A stretch of 64,000 nt of DNA from JACKFE01 sp050248735 (GCA_050248735.1 JBFWRU010000003.1:186001-250000); one strand, 5' to 3'; numbered from the stretch's first letter, positions 47,659-56,567 are shown. Notes: generated by a model from the sequence alone, not told the origin. A program made the numbers and translations.

Positions 47659-48135
47659 TTACGCGTCCTTCCTGATTTGTTCAGTTAAATAATTATCCAA
47701 CCCGACTTGCTCAATTGTTGCCTGCTGGGTTTCGATCCAGTCAATATGGCCTTCTTCGCTTTGCACCATCTCTTCTAATTTATGCCGTGTTGCAAAATCA
47801 CCGCATTTGGCACAGTGGGTTACGGCCTCTCGCAACAGGTTAACGTTTTCCATTTCTAATTTCAGATCGGCCTTGAATTGTTCAAGGACCGTTTCGCCAA
47901 CAGTGATCGTTCCCAAGCGTTGCATGTTTGGAAAACCTTCAAGGAACAGGATATGCTCGATTAATTCTTCGGCATGTTTCATTTCTTCCATTGCGTGCTC
48001 TTTCACCTTATGGTGGAGCCGATCGTACCCCCAGTGCTCGCACATTTCACTATGAAGAAAATATTGATTGATCGCGGTGAGCTCGTTTGTGAGTATTTTG
48101 TTGAGGAAGTCGAGGACCCCCGATTTGGCTTTCAT
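47659..48135 (-). CDS. bfr: bacterioferritin
   Basis: Bacterioferritin stores iron as ferric mineral inside a 24-mer shell. The product of 158 residues has the four-helix bundle with ferroxidase ligands visible in TNELTAINQYF, EEMKHAE, LKLEMEN and EEGHIDW. It also has the methionine in EEMKHAE that ligates haem at subunit interfaces. The C-terminus QVGLDNYLTEQ matches the family. The start at 48135 follows GGAGG; the longer open frame to 48210 is not used. It lies between a decayed zone and an ABC exporter, in a region with other iron genes. Confidence 0.94.
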   Translation of the reverse strand: MKAKSGVLDFLNKILTNELTAINQYFLHSEMCEHWGYDRLHHKVKEHAMEEMKHAEELIEHILFLEGFPNMQRLGTITVGETVLEQFKADLKLEMENVNLLREAVTHCAKCGDFATRHKLEEMVQSEEGHIDWIETQQATIEQVGLDNYLTEQIRKDA

Positions 48136-48294
48136 AAATGCCTCCTTCGTTAGATGATGGAAAAATAAAACGAGAGGAAACAGGCGGGTTCTCGAGGGAC
48201 TCTCCGTCACACGAGATGACGGTCGCCACTTCTCCTAGGATTATGATTAAAAAAATTGATGGCTGTCAATAAAAAAACATTACCCCATTGTATT

Positions 48295-48308
48295 TAAAAT
48301 CGATTTTA
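48295..48308. promoter_or_regulatory. 14-bp palindrome upstream of bacterioferritin
   Basis: A perfect palindrome (TAAAATCGATTTTA) lies about 160 bases before the bfr start in a very AT-rich stretch. It could be an operator. The rest of the 350-base gap (48136-48487) holds no gene. Confidence 0.3.
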
Positions 48309-48487
48309 ACAATCATTCTACTCCGACGAATGGATAGAATGCGGACGTTCGTAAATCTACCGGGAAGGAGTTGAAAGGTCATTTTTTCAAAGTCGTTTTT
48401 TGAATCGTCGATTCAGCCAATGACATTGCGATCGCAGAATACAATCTCAGAGATACAGGAAGTGCGAAAAGGCTTGCGCTTTCTTGC

Positions 48488-49573
48488 TTAAGGAGGGGAA
48501 AGCAAGTTCACGCGAATACGATCGTGTTCGTTCAATCCGTCCGTGATCTCGACCATAAGACCATCAGAGATACCAACCTGAATTGGGCGTGCTTCGAAAC
48601 TTTCTGGAGAAATTTCGACAAAAATCGTGGGTTGCTCTTCAATGAAGCTGAGATATCGTTCAGGTATGGCCAGGACGTTTTCCCTGGGATCGGTCACGAT
48701 TTCCGCTGTTGCACTATACCCTGCCCGGACAAAGAGGTTCGGATCGAGATCCAATCCCGCTCGGATTTCAAAGGTGATTCGGCCTTCCTTTGAAGTTACG
48801 GCCTTGGGCGAAATAAATTCGATATGACCTTTCAGAACTTTATCGGGAAATGCTCCAACCGTAATGTCGGCCGGCATATCGACCACGAGTGTTCCCGCAT
48901 CCGGTTCATCCACCTGACCGTTAAAGATCAAATCCGACATATCCGCGAGTGTGACGATAGTGGTTCCTTCGTTGAATGTGTTGGATTCGATCACGAAAGT
49001 GCCGACTTCAATCGGACGTTCGAGCACGATCCCGCTGATGGTGGCCCGAATTTCCGAGGCGCTACGCCCGAGCTCTTTTGAGGCGCCGGTTTGAACGATT
49101 TCCAAGTTTCGTTTGGCAGAGGCAAGCTCCTCTTCAGCCAGCCTGAATTCCATGTGAATTTGTTCGTAATCACGGAAAGCGATATACTTCTTTTGAAGTA
49201 ATTCCTTGTTTCGAAAAAACTGACGTTTTGCATACTTGAAGTGAACTCCGGCATCCCGCAGCCTGGCTTCGGCAGCGTTAATATCAATGGGGTCGGGGAA
49301 CGGCTGAACGATGGCAATGAGGTCATTCTTGTTCACCCTATCACCCCGCTCTACCGCAATGCGTTCAATCACGCCAGAAATTTGCGGCTTGATGGTTACT
49401 TCCTGCCGTGGAACAATCATTCCATTGGCGACTATTTTTTTTACGATAGTCGCACGAACCGGCGAGACCAATTGATAGTCTTCGGCCGTGACGGACGACC
49501 GGAGATAAAGAAAAAACGCCGAAGCCGTGACGACCACCACCCCTAACACAGCCAAGAGAATGGTACGGATCAA
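48488..49573 (-). CDS. MacA/HlyD-type periplasmic adaptor protein
   Basis: The 361-residue membrane fusion protein has an N-terminal helix anchor (about 5-25), a beta-barrel/lipoyl region (VTIKPQISGVIERI, then RGDRVNKNDLIAIV), a helical hairpin (about 85-160) and a C-terminal beta-barrel and membrane-proximal domain. It would connect the inner-membrane ABC transporter to an outer-membrane channel of TolC type. No TolC gene is nearby. It is the last gene of a three-gene operon with the permease and ATPase. The substrate is unknown. Confidence 0.88.
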   Translation of the reverse strand: MIRTILLAVLGVVVVTASAFFLYLRSSVTAEDYQLVSPVRATIVKKIVANGMIVPRQEVTIKPQISGVIERIAVERGDRVNKNDLIAIVQPFPDPIDINAAEARLRDAGVHFKYAKRQFFRNKELLQKKYIAFRDYEQIHMEFRLAEEELASAKRNLEIVQTGASKELGRSASEIRATISGIVLERPIEVGTFVIESNTFNEGTTIVTLADMSDLIFNGQVDEPDAGTLVVDMPADITVGAFPDKVLKGHIEFISPKAVTSKEGRITFEIRAGLDLDPNLFVRAGYSATAEIVTDPRENVLAIPERYLSFIEEQPTIFVEISPESFEARPIQVGISDGLMVEITDGLNEHDRIRVNLLSPP

Positions 49574-49612
49574 AATTTTCCTCCTGCCTCAGCCAGAAAT
49601 TCCATATAGGCC

Positions 49613-50842
49613 TTATTCGTGCCGGAGCGCTTCAATGGGATGAATGCGTGCAGCATATCGGGCCGGAATCAACCCGGCGGCCACACCCCCGATGATCAAG
49701 ACGAACAACGCGCCAAATGCCATACCGAGATCCACTTCAGGATCGCGGAAGTATTCGGCCTCAATTCCGAATGAACGGAGCAGTTCGATGACCCCGATCC
49801 CCGCAACCAGGCCGAGATAACCGGAAATCAGCGTCAACATCAGAGCTTCCTGAAGAATCATGCCGAGAATCGTGCGGGGCGTGGCGCCAAGGGCTTTTCG
49901 GATACCGATTTCCCGAGTTCGTTCCTTCACCGCAATAAACATAACATTGGTCACCCCGACCAGGCCGGCAAATAGGGTTCCCATCCCCACAACCATCACA
50001 AACACATGAATACCAAAAAATAAGGATTGGAATTTTTTATAATCCTCGATCACATTCCAGATATCCAATGCGCCGCGGTCGGAAGGCGAAAAGCGGTGAC
50101 GCTCGGCCAGTAGGGCCAGAACCCGGTCCTCATGAGGATATGAATAAAAGCCATCTTTGACCGTAAAGATCAGCCATTCGATATCGGGACTGGGATCGAA
50201 GGACCGTTGAAAGGCGGTGAACGGGAGATAGATTCTCCGCAATTCACCCTCCCCGCCGACGTCGGTAAACGTGCCGACAACCAGGTAACTGGTCCCGTGG
50301 ATGTCGATTCGTTGCCCCACCGGATGTGCGCTCTCACCAAAAAGAATCTCGACCACTCGTGCTCCAATGACCGCCACTCGCCGGGCTTCGGCAACGTCGA
50401 GTGGGTTAATCAGCCGGCCTTCAACCAAGATGGTTTTCTCGACGACGTTGTTGCCTGGATAAATCCCCTGAATCTCGAAGGCCCCGGTTTTTCGCCCGAA
50501 CTTGACTGGGATCTCGGTCTTCAACTGTTTTCGGGGAGTCAGGTTCTCAATGCCCGGTATGGCTGTCTTCAAGGCTTCCAAATCGTGGATAGTTAAAATA
50601 ATTGGTCGCCCTGGGTTCAGCCCAGCATAAGGGATGGAAGCCTTCGCCCCACGGATCCAGATCGAATTATAGGCATCATCCTTAAAGATCTGAGCAATTC
50701 CCCGTTCCAATCCCTTCCCGATGCCGAGTAAGACAACAACCATTAAAATGCCCCAAAACACCCCGAAGGCGGTGAGAAACGTCCGGAGTTTGTGACGCCG
50801 CAGGCTGACCAGAATGTCACGCCAATGATCGATGAACGCCAT
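49613..50842 (-). CDS. MacB/LolC-type ABC transporter permease
   Basis: The 409-residue protein has the MacB topology: one N-terminal helix (about 18-42), a large periplasmic domain (MacB_PCD, about 45-280), and three C-terminal helices containing the FtsX-like region (KERTREIGIRKALGATPR, then SGYLGLVAGI). Such mechanotransmission transporters drive export of peptides, drugs or lipoproteins through a periplasmic adaptor rather than across the inner membrane. The ATPase is a separate gene immediately upstream. Confidence 0.9.
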   Translation of the reverse strand: MAFIDHWRDILVSLRRHKLRTFLTAFGVFWGILMVVVLLGIGKGLERGIAQIFKDDAYNSIWIRGAKASIPYAGLNPGRPIILTIHDLEALKTAIPGIENLTPRKQLKTEIPVKFGRKTGAFEIQGIYPGNNVVEKTILVEGRLINPLDVAEARRVAVIGARVVEILFGESAHPVGQRIDIHGTSYLVVGTFTDVGGEGELRRIYLPFTAFQRSFDPSPDIEWLIFTVKDGFYSYPHEDRVLALLAERHRFSPSDRGALDIWNVIEDYKKFQSLFFGIHVFVMVVGMGTLFAGLVGVTNVMFIAVKERTREIGIRKALGATPRTILGMILQEALMLTLISGYLGLVAGIGVIELLRSFGIEAEYFRDPEVDLGMAFGALFVLIIGGVAAGLIPARYAARIHPIEALRHE

Positions 50843-50845
50843 GGA

Positions 50846-51505
50846 TCACACCACTCGTCCATCCCTGATTCGGACAATTCGCTGAGTGCGGCGGGCAACT
50901 TCTTCATCATGAGTAACCAGAATTATCGTGGCACCATCCCGATGAAGGGTGGAAAATAAATCCAGAATCTCACGGGAAGCCGAAGAATCGAGGTTGCCGG
51001 TAGGTTCATCAGCAAGGATTAATCGTGGCTGAATCGCTAGAGCCCTGGCGATGGCCACACGTTGTCGTTGTCCACCTGATAGCTCTGTCGGCAAATGGTG
51101 CAACCGCCCCTCCAGGCCCATTTTTGCCAGCAACGATCCGGCATAATCCGTTCGTTCGCGGAGAGATTGGCCCAAGTACCGCAATGGTAACGCAACATTT
51201 TCCAAGGCAGTCAGGTGCGTCAACAAATTAAATGACTGAAAAACAAATCCGATAAAACGATTGCGATACTGTGCGGCGCGGGTTTCGGTCAGATCCTTCA
51301 TCAGGGTTCCATCGAGCCAATACTCCCCCTGATCATAACTATCCAAAATGCCAAGGATATTGAGAAGCGTCGACTTACCAGAACCCGACGGTCCCATCAA
51401 GGCAATACATTCATTACGTTCGATCGAAAGATTGATCTTGTGCAGAATCGCGAGTGAGGTGTTGCCCTGACCGTAGGACTTTTGTAGATCAATCAGTTGC
51501 AACAT
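50846..51505 (-). CDS. ABC transporter ATP-binding protein (MacB/LolD type)
   Basis: This 219-residue ATPase has Walker A (GPSGSGKST, near residue 40), the Q-loop, the signature LSGGQRQRVAIARAL, Walker B (RLILADEPTGNLD) and the switch histidine (TILVTHDEE). The sequence matches the LolD/MacB subfamily. It is the first gene of the operon, three bases before the permease start. A Fur-box-like sequence lies about 230 bases upstream. Confidence 0.93.
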   Translation of the reverse strand: MLQLIDLQKSYGQGNTSLAILHKINLSIERNECIALMGPSGSGKSTLLNILGILDSYDQGEYWLDGTLMKDLTETRAAQYRNRFIGFVFQSFNLLTHLTALENVALPLRYLGQSLRERTDYAGSLLAKMGLEGRLHHLPTELSGGQRQRVAIARALAIQPRLILADEPTGNLDSSASREILDLFSTLHRDGATIILVTHDEEVARRTQRIVRIRDGRVV

Positions 51506-51734
51506 GGGGAAGAGACATAAAAAGCCGAAAGAGGCAAAAGCCCCCTAAACATAGAGACGAATAAGTGAGGAAAAACCGGATATGGAGGACTTTGGAAACT
51601 GAAACGGGAAGTCGTTCAACGGCATAGCTTCACGGGATGAATCCGTGCCCCTCCCAAAAAACTCTAGCAACGCTTTTTCCATTCCTCGAGTACGGGCGAC
51701 TGAAACAATCAGAACAAGATATAATTATGATATT

Positions 51735-51753
51735 GAAATCTAAAATCATTATC
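51735..51753. promoter_or_regulatory. Fur-box-like sequence
   Basis: The 19-base stretch GAAATCTAAAATCATTATC matches 14 of 19 positions of the classical Fur box, with the right half (AATCATTATC) perfect. It lies in the AT-rich divergent gap between the exporter operon (51505) and the redoxin-like gene (52064), so it could control either. Confidence 0.4.
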
Positions 51754-51910
51754 TGCTATATTCTTTTACCTACTACGAACTTTCATCGAAAATAAGAAGG
51801 CCCGTTTTCAAGTATCAATTCGGTTTTAATCAGTCAATCATCGGCTTTTCCTTCAACAAGTTCGCCAGCTGCACCACAGGGTATGTGACAGAGTTTTCCG
51901 GGTTCGCACA

Positions 51911-51958
51911 GTTTTGGTCGTACCGCCGCATAGAAATATGTGGCGGTACGACCAAAAC
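51911..51958. repeat. 48-nt hairpin: 22-bp inverted repeat with a GAAA loop
   Basis: The 22-base arms (51911-51932 and 51937-51958) pair over their whole length with one G-T wobble, leaving a four-base GAAA loop. No T-run follows on either strand, so it is not a standard terminator. It lies about 105 bases before the redoxin-like gene. It could be a small palindromic mobile repeat or a regulatory RNA hairpin. Confidence 0.75.
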
Positions 51959-52063
51959 ATCCCACGAAAAAACGCAAGAGTTCGAACCAAAAATGTCCGG
52001 ATTTCTCAAATGAAAAAATCAACCATTCACTGACTACCAAGTACCACAAGGAGGACTATTTCT

Positions 52064-52672
52064 ATGCCGATCGGCCGTCCCATACCCCGAATACGAGTGC
52101 CCGCATTAAACAAAGGTAATTTGGTCATTTTGGACATTTCCCAATTCAAAGGACAATGGGTGACGTTATGCTGCCCCTCTCGCTTTGGCTTGGTGGAATG
52201 CCTCTTTCTTGACCTCTACCGGAAGGATTGGGAACAGCAAGGTGCCCTCTTGCTTGGGTTGGTCTCCGGCACGTATGCCTTCCATGAACCTTGGATTCAA
52301 CAGGTGACCAGGCTGGGCCTTCCCCTTCTCAGTGATCCACTCGGACGCGTATGTCGGGCATTGAAACTTTCCAAACTTTCTGACCTTAGCCGATGTCAAA
52401 GCCTCATTATTAACCCTCGGGGTATTGTGGAATATCATCTGATTCATGATCTGAGTGGACGCGGTATGAATGCCATCTTGGAAATTTTTCAGCTTTGCAA
52501 AAACTCCAAGTCAGAGGTAGGAAGCCAGCCGACACAGGAATCCATTGGCCAATCACCTACTCTAGCTCAGACGCCTCCGAATCAGTCCGGCAAATCTCGA
52601 GGCGTTCTCAACATACGGCCTCGAAACGAACGCAAGATAAAGCCCCATCAACCTATTGGTGTTCGAGAATAA
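52064..52672 (+). CDS. redoxin (AhpC/TSA-like) domain protein, catalytic site atypical
   Basis: The 202-residue protein has a thioredoxin-fold redoxin domain (about 5-140). It begins like bacterial peroxiredoxins (PIGRPIPRIRVPALNKGN, then FKGQWVTLCCPS). Where peroxiredoxins have FVCPTE, this one has LVECLF, so the peroxidatic cysteine is shifted by one residue and its proline is missing. Activity is uncertain. A C-terminal tail of about 55 residues is proline/serine-rich. The start has AGGAGG upstream. It is followed by a small membrane protein and the broken DUF6607 gene. Confidence 0.65.
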   Translation: MPIGRPIPRIRVPALNKGNLVILDISQFKGQWVTLCCPSRFGLVECLFLDLYRKDWEQQGALLLGLVSGTYAFHEPWIQQVTRLGLPLLSDPLGRVCRALKLSKLSDLSRCQSLIINPRGIVEYHLIHDLSGRGMNAILEIFQLCKNSKSEVGSQPTQESIGQSPTLAQTPPNQSGKSRGVLNIRPRNERKIKPHQPIGVRE

Positions 52673-52754
52673 CGCAATAATCCTATTGAGGGCGCAAACC
52701 TTGGATCGACCCTTACCTCTTCCCTCCCCCGGCTTAACCAGGAGGAACGAATCC

Positions 52755-52985
52755 ATGGCCGGGATACAGTCTTGTTCCATACGATGGCCGATCAAAGTCA
52801 CGCCCGGAGAAGAAGCGGTGTGGATCAGTCTCGTCGTATCCCTTGGCATGGTCATTCTGACCGTCCTGCTTCTTTGGCTTTGGCCTGACTTGTTAGGAAA
52901 TCAGAACCACAACAGACGATCCTTTTCCAATCTTGAGAATTTCCGGCCTCCCTTTGAGGCCGATAGATGGGAGCTAGGCGTATGA
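52755..52985 (+). CDS. small single-pass membrane protein with a PGEEA motif
   Basis: The 76-residue product has a cytoplasmic start, the motif KVTPGEEAVW, one membrane helix (about residues 27-46) ending in WLWPDLLG, and a charged tail. The ATG at 52755 has AGGAGG nine bases upstream; an earlier in-frame start lacks this. The motif and helix match the 42-residue protein at 54384-54512 (PPGEEAVFLS, then LLFWPELF), so the two are relatives that flank the DUF6607 gene. I do not recognise the family. Confidence 0.6.
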   Translation: MAGIQSCSIRWPIKVTPGEEAVWISLVVSLGMVILTVLLLWLWPDLLGNQNHNRRSFSNLENFRPPFEADRWELGV

Positions 52986-53107
52986 GTCTCAATCTGTATC
53001 ATCCAACCAGTATGTATGGAACATCGTACTCCAAAATTCGTTCACGACATTCCGAGATTTAAGTCCAGCGAGTGGATCGGAATGACGCCCCCATGAAGGA
53101 AAATCGT

Positions 53108-54185
53108 ATGAACAGAAGATTCACCCCGCTCACCGTCCGGCTACATCGGGTATCCGGATCGGTCCTGATAACCACCCTGCTCGTACTGTGGGGATGCGCC
53201 TTGGTCCTGGCAGACACTCAGGGATCGGACACACCCGAGAAGGCCGACAAATTCCAACGCGATCGCCGGGCCATCCTCGCCATGGCCGGCAACTATCGCG
53301 TGACGTTTGATTTCAGGGAAACAGTGTCGTTCGTCGAAGGCTATCAACTTAAAAAGCCCTACGAAGCGGATGGACATGACATCGTTCGCGTGATCCGCGA
53401 CGACGGCGATGTCATCAGCCTTCAACACATCCTGGTCGTAGACGGGATTTGGGAAGACCAAATGCCCATCAAGCATTGGCGACAGGATTGGGTCTACGAA
53501 CCGTCACAACTGTTCGAGTATGTCGGCCGCCATGTCTGGCGCACTCACCAGCTGGACGAGGCCGAACGCCGAGGGAACTGGGCCCAGCTCGTGTACCAAG
53601 TCGATGATAGCCCGCGGTATGCCGCAGTTGCAGCATGGGCACACCGCCACGGGGAGTCTTCCTGGACCTCCCCCGCGACCTGGCGCCCCCTTCCACGGCG
53701 GGAACGAACCAAACGGGACGATATGACATGCTAGTTTCTATAAACTGTCAAGCGTTAACTTCGAACGGGTGGGTGCATGAGCAGGACAGTTCCAAAATCA
53801 TCCTCCGGACGGAGCCCGGACGGAGCCACAAATTTTGGCCAGGGAAATGGGCGTGAACACCTACACCGCATCGAACGCGTTCCAAAGTCAGGTTGCCGAA
53901 AACTATTGGAATGAGACCAAAGATTTTTGGGCGGAGGTCCGGGATGAGTGGAGCCGGATTCAACAGGAATTGGGAGCCTTCGGCGTGGAAACGCAGGGAC
54001 AAGCCGGAAAACTCTATAATCAAATCCTGCGGCTGGCCAAGAATGCGAGGGAAGGCCAACTGGACATGAAGACAGCTACGGAACGCGCTCGTGATCTCAT
54101 TCGCAACTCAACAACGACCAACATCGCCCAGCGAGATTCAGAGGTCGAGGTTCAGGATCGAAAGTCGGACGACAACCGAGAATAG
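53108..54185 (+). pseudogene. DUF6607-like exported protein, broken by two frameshifts
   Basis: Three consecutive frames join into one protein of about 360 residues. A signal peptide (VLITTLLVLWGCALVLA) precedes the domain with DRRAILAMAGNYRVTFDF, then QHILVVDG and KHWRQDW, then TWRPLPRRE. The frame then loses one base near 53720-53731, so the first piece stops at 53734, and one more near 53830, after which AREMGVNTYT continues to 54185. The pieces match the DUF6607 family, whose members often sit near siderophore receptor genes. The start ATG follows AAGGA. Both shifts are single-base losses, so sequencing error is possible. Confidence 0.7.
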
Positions 54186-54201
54186 AGGAGCGTGAATCTC
54201 T

Positions 54202-54387
54202 TTGTGCCTGATCGACATTCTCTGTCGAGCCAAAGGTCTGCCCATTGAGGAGAGAGTTTTGGTTGAAGGCCAGGCCGGAATCATGGAAAGCACCCACCCC
54301 GTGCCAATAGATGGGGCTGAATCAAGGCGCAATCGGGTCTGTCCGAACCGGCCAGAGGCCATTGATGATCGGAACAAACGAAAATGA
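54202..54387 (+). CDS. doubtful small frame overlapping the next small gene
   Basis: A 61-codon frame from a TTG ends in TGA at 54385-54387, overlapping the ATG of the following membrane protein by four bases (ATGA), which is the pattern of coupled genes. The product (starts with CLIDILCRAKG) is not recognised and the start codon is poor. Frames are also open here on the other strand. I list it only because of the overlap. Confidence 0.2.
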   Translation: MCLIDILCRAKGLPIEERVLVEGQAGIMESTHPVPIDGAESRRNRVCPNRPEAIDDRNKRK

Positions 54388-54512
54388 TTAAATGGCCCTT
54401 CAATGTGCCGCCCGGCGAAGAGGCGGTGTTTTTGAGTAGCATCGTGACAATCGGTCTGGCCATTCTCGTCATCCTACTGTTGTTGTTTTGGCCGGAACTT
54501 TTCATCCGCTAG
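54384..54512 (+). CDS. 42-residue single-pass membrane protein with a PGEEA motif
   Basis: This very short gene encodes MIKWPFNVPPGEEAV, then one membrane helix (about residues 17-36) and FWPELFIR at the end. It matches the motif and helix boundary of the 76-residue protein at 52755-52985, which supports it as real despite its size. The ribosome binding site is weak (GGAACAAACGAAA). It ends about 100 bases before the convergent DUF3325 gene. Confidence 0.55.
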   Translation: MIKWPFNVPPGEEAVFLSSIVTIGLAILVILLLLFWPELFIR

Positions 54513-54609
54513 GTTCCTAGCTTACAGAATCACCGTGTCATTCTTTTCCCTCCGATTTGCTGGCACGAAACCACGGTTGGAAAAAGTATGCCCTACAGGA
54601 GAGAACCTG

Positions 54610-54951
54610 CTACCGATTCATGAGATGAAAGACGGTGAGAGGCGCGGCCACGCACGCCAGAATGCCCAACAGCAAGACGAGCCGTGGCGCATACGGAAGT
54701 CCGAAGACCAGTACGAGGCCGCTCATGGCCAGATACCCCACCCACTGGACCGGTCCGAAGGCCCAGCCCACTGCCGCCGCCGACGCGGCAAACGATAAAC
54801 CCAAAATCAGCCACCCGGCGATTCTGATCATGAACAAAACCCGCCTTGGCGGCAAAGCGTTGGTGCCACACATGGCTCGATAATGCTTGGGCATGGCCAA
54901 ACACAAGGCGAATAACCCGCCGTAGGAGAGCAGGAAGGCGAGTAGATCCAT
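54610..54951 (-). CDS. DUF3325 family membrane protein
   Basis: This 113-residue protein is predicted to have three to four membrane helices, with the AMPKHYRAM motif near residue 20 that is typical of the family. DUF3325 proteins are found at the end of iron-transport clusters with PepSY proteins and siderophore receptors; their role is unknown. It starts six bases after the PepSY stop and is the last gene of this operon. Confidence 0.8.
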   Translation of the reverse strand: MDLLAFLLSYGGLFALCLAMPKHYRAMCGTNALPPRRVLFMIRIAGWLILGLSFAASAAAVGWAFGPVQWVGYLAMSGLVLVFGLPYAPRLVLLLGILACVAAPLTVFHLMNR

Positions 54952-54957
54952 GCGAGG

Positions 54958-56526
54958 TTAACCCGCTCCGGTCGAACCACTCGAAGACGAAACCGGGTGA
55001 GAGTGCCAGGTCCGCGCGGACGTTCGGGCAGGATGATGCAGACGCCATGCGGTCCAGCCTAATAATAATCCGCCCATCAAAGCCGTAAGATCCACCCCGG
55101 CCAGTTCCCACCGCGCTTGCGGCAGTGTCACAAGCAGATGGGTTTCCGTGGTGAACGCATTCAGGATGGGCAACAGGCCGAAAAGCAGGGCAGCCGGCAC
55201 CAGTTGCATCGTCCATATTTTTAACGACGCACCCCTCTGAAGAAAACCATGCAGCAAGGCATGTCCCAGGCACAGGCTCCAGGATGCGAAAAACATCCGC
55301 AGTTCCCAAAGATCCCGCCCCCCTAGATCCGGAGGCAGCAGCCGATTAGCCCAAAAAAACATCGCCGTGGCCACCAACAGCCCGGCTACCGCTGCAACGT
55401 TTAATCCCTCCACGAGTCGATATCCCGCTGCGTCGGTCCCAGCATGACGGTCTTCCCGCTTGACGACCCAGATGACCAACCCCGTAGCAATCATCGCACT
55501 CCCCGCCAAGCCCATGCCGAAATACAGCCACCGCATCGTGGCACCGCCAAATCGCACAAAGTGCAATCCGGACAGCACGGACTGCGTCAAATGCGCGGGG
55601 TTTTCGTTTAGCCAGACTGCGCGAAGCGCCCCATTGGCTCCATCGAACGTGACTCGGCCGCTGTCTAAGCTCAACCGATCGTCGGAACGCCGATACATGT
55701 GTACCAGCGCATGACGATCGCCCGGATGCTCCACCACAATGGAACGTGTGCGCCCACCCTGCCAATAGTTTCGCGCCTCACGTTCCAAGGCCCCCAACGC
55801 CACCAACGGAGCAGACTGATTCGAGGGCTCCCGTTCAAAAAACAGTTCGGCCTCCGCCCAGAATTCGTTCATGTCCCCCTCGTAGCGGGTCTGAATACCC
55901 GCCGGCATATAGATCGCCCAAAAGATGACGAGGCCGGTAAAGGTAATCAGGACGTGAAAGGGAAAAACCAGGACGCCGGTGACGTTGTGCGCATCCAACC
56001 AGGACCGGTGATACGAGGCAGTGGGACGGAACGTAAAAAAATCCTTAAAGATGCGATGGTGAATCACAAGGCCGGTCACCAAAGCAGCCAACATGGCCAT
56101 GGCGGCCGCCCCGACAATCCAGATGCCGGTCTGGTCCAATAAGAGTTGATAGTGAAATCGATAAAAGAATTCTCCTCCATGAGTGTCCCGAAGAGTCAAG
56201 AGCTGTCCTGTCTGGGAATTGATCGCCCGGGATATGAACGTACCATCCTGATTCCATTGAATAGTCGAGAACGGCATTCGTTCGCTCGGCAGCTCAATCC
56301 ACCAGCGTTCTGCATAAGGAGCAAGACGGTCCAAGGTCCGCACAGCGGCATCCACATCAAGCGGTGCAGGCGTGAGGTCGTGCCCCTCAGGTTGCATCCA
56401 GCGGGTGATTTCCTGATCGAACACCGTTAAGGTGCCGGTGAAGAAAATTGCAAACAACAGCCAGCCAAAGAGCAGACCTCCCCAGGTATGGAGCCAATCC
56501 ATGCTTTGTGTGAAGCTTTCTTTCAT
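54958..56526 (-). CDS. PepSY-associated membrane protein, large form
   Basis: This 522-residue inner-membrane protein has a classical PepSY_TM start (MDWLHTWGGLLFGWLLFAIF), a periplasmic domain, and further helices carrying histidines (RFHYQLLLD, then DAHNVTGVLVFPFHVLITF) that could ligate haem. A C-terminal four-helix region follows. PepSY_TM proteins such as FoxB and FpvG take part in reductive release of iron from siderophores in the periplasm. Its place next to receptor, DUF3649 and DUF3325 genes supports that role here. It starts 41 bases after DUF3649. Confidence 0.85.
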   Translation of the reverse strand: MKESFTQSMDWLHTWGGLLFGWLLFAIFFTGTLTVFDQEITRWMQPEGHDLTPAPLDVDAAVRTLDRLAPYAERWWIELPSERMPFSTIQWNQDGTFISRAINSQTGQLLTLRDTHGGEFFYRFHYQLLLDQTGIWIVGAAAMAMLAALVTGLVIHHRIFKDFFTFRPTASYHRSWLDAHNVTGVLVFPFHVLITFTGLVIFWAIYMPAGIQTRYEGDMNEFWAEAELFFEREPSNQSAPLVALGALEREARNYWQGGRTRSIVVEHPGDRHALVHMYRRSDDRLSLDSGRVTFDGANGALRAVWLNENPAHLTQSVLSGLHFVRFGGATMRWLYFGMGLAGSAMIATGLVIWVVKREDRHAGTDAAGYRLVEGLNVAAVAGLLVATAMFFWANRLLPPDLGGRDLWELRMFFASWSLCLGHALLHGFLQRGASLKIWTMQLVPAALLFGLLPILNAFTTETHLLVTLPQARWELAGVDLTALMGGLLLGWTAWRLHHPARTSARTWHSHPVSSSSGSTGAG

Positions 56527-56567
56527 GGATACTTCTCAGATAGGGTGTATGGCCCTGGTACCCTGTG

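Noticed and set aside
54593..55309. 238-codon open frame overlapping PepSY and DUF3325 in another frame
   Set aside because: Both overlapped genes have clear membrane topology and family motifs; this frame is their shadow.
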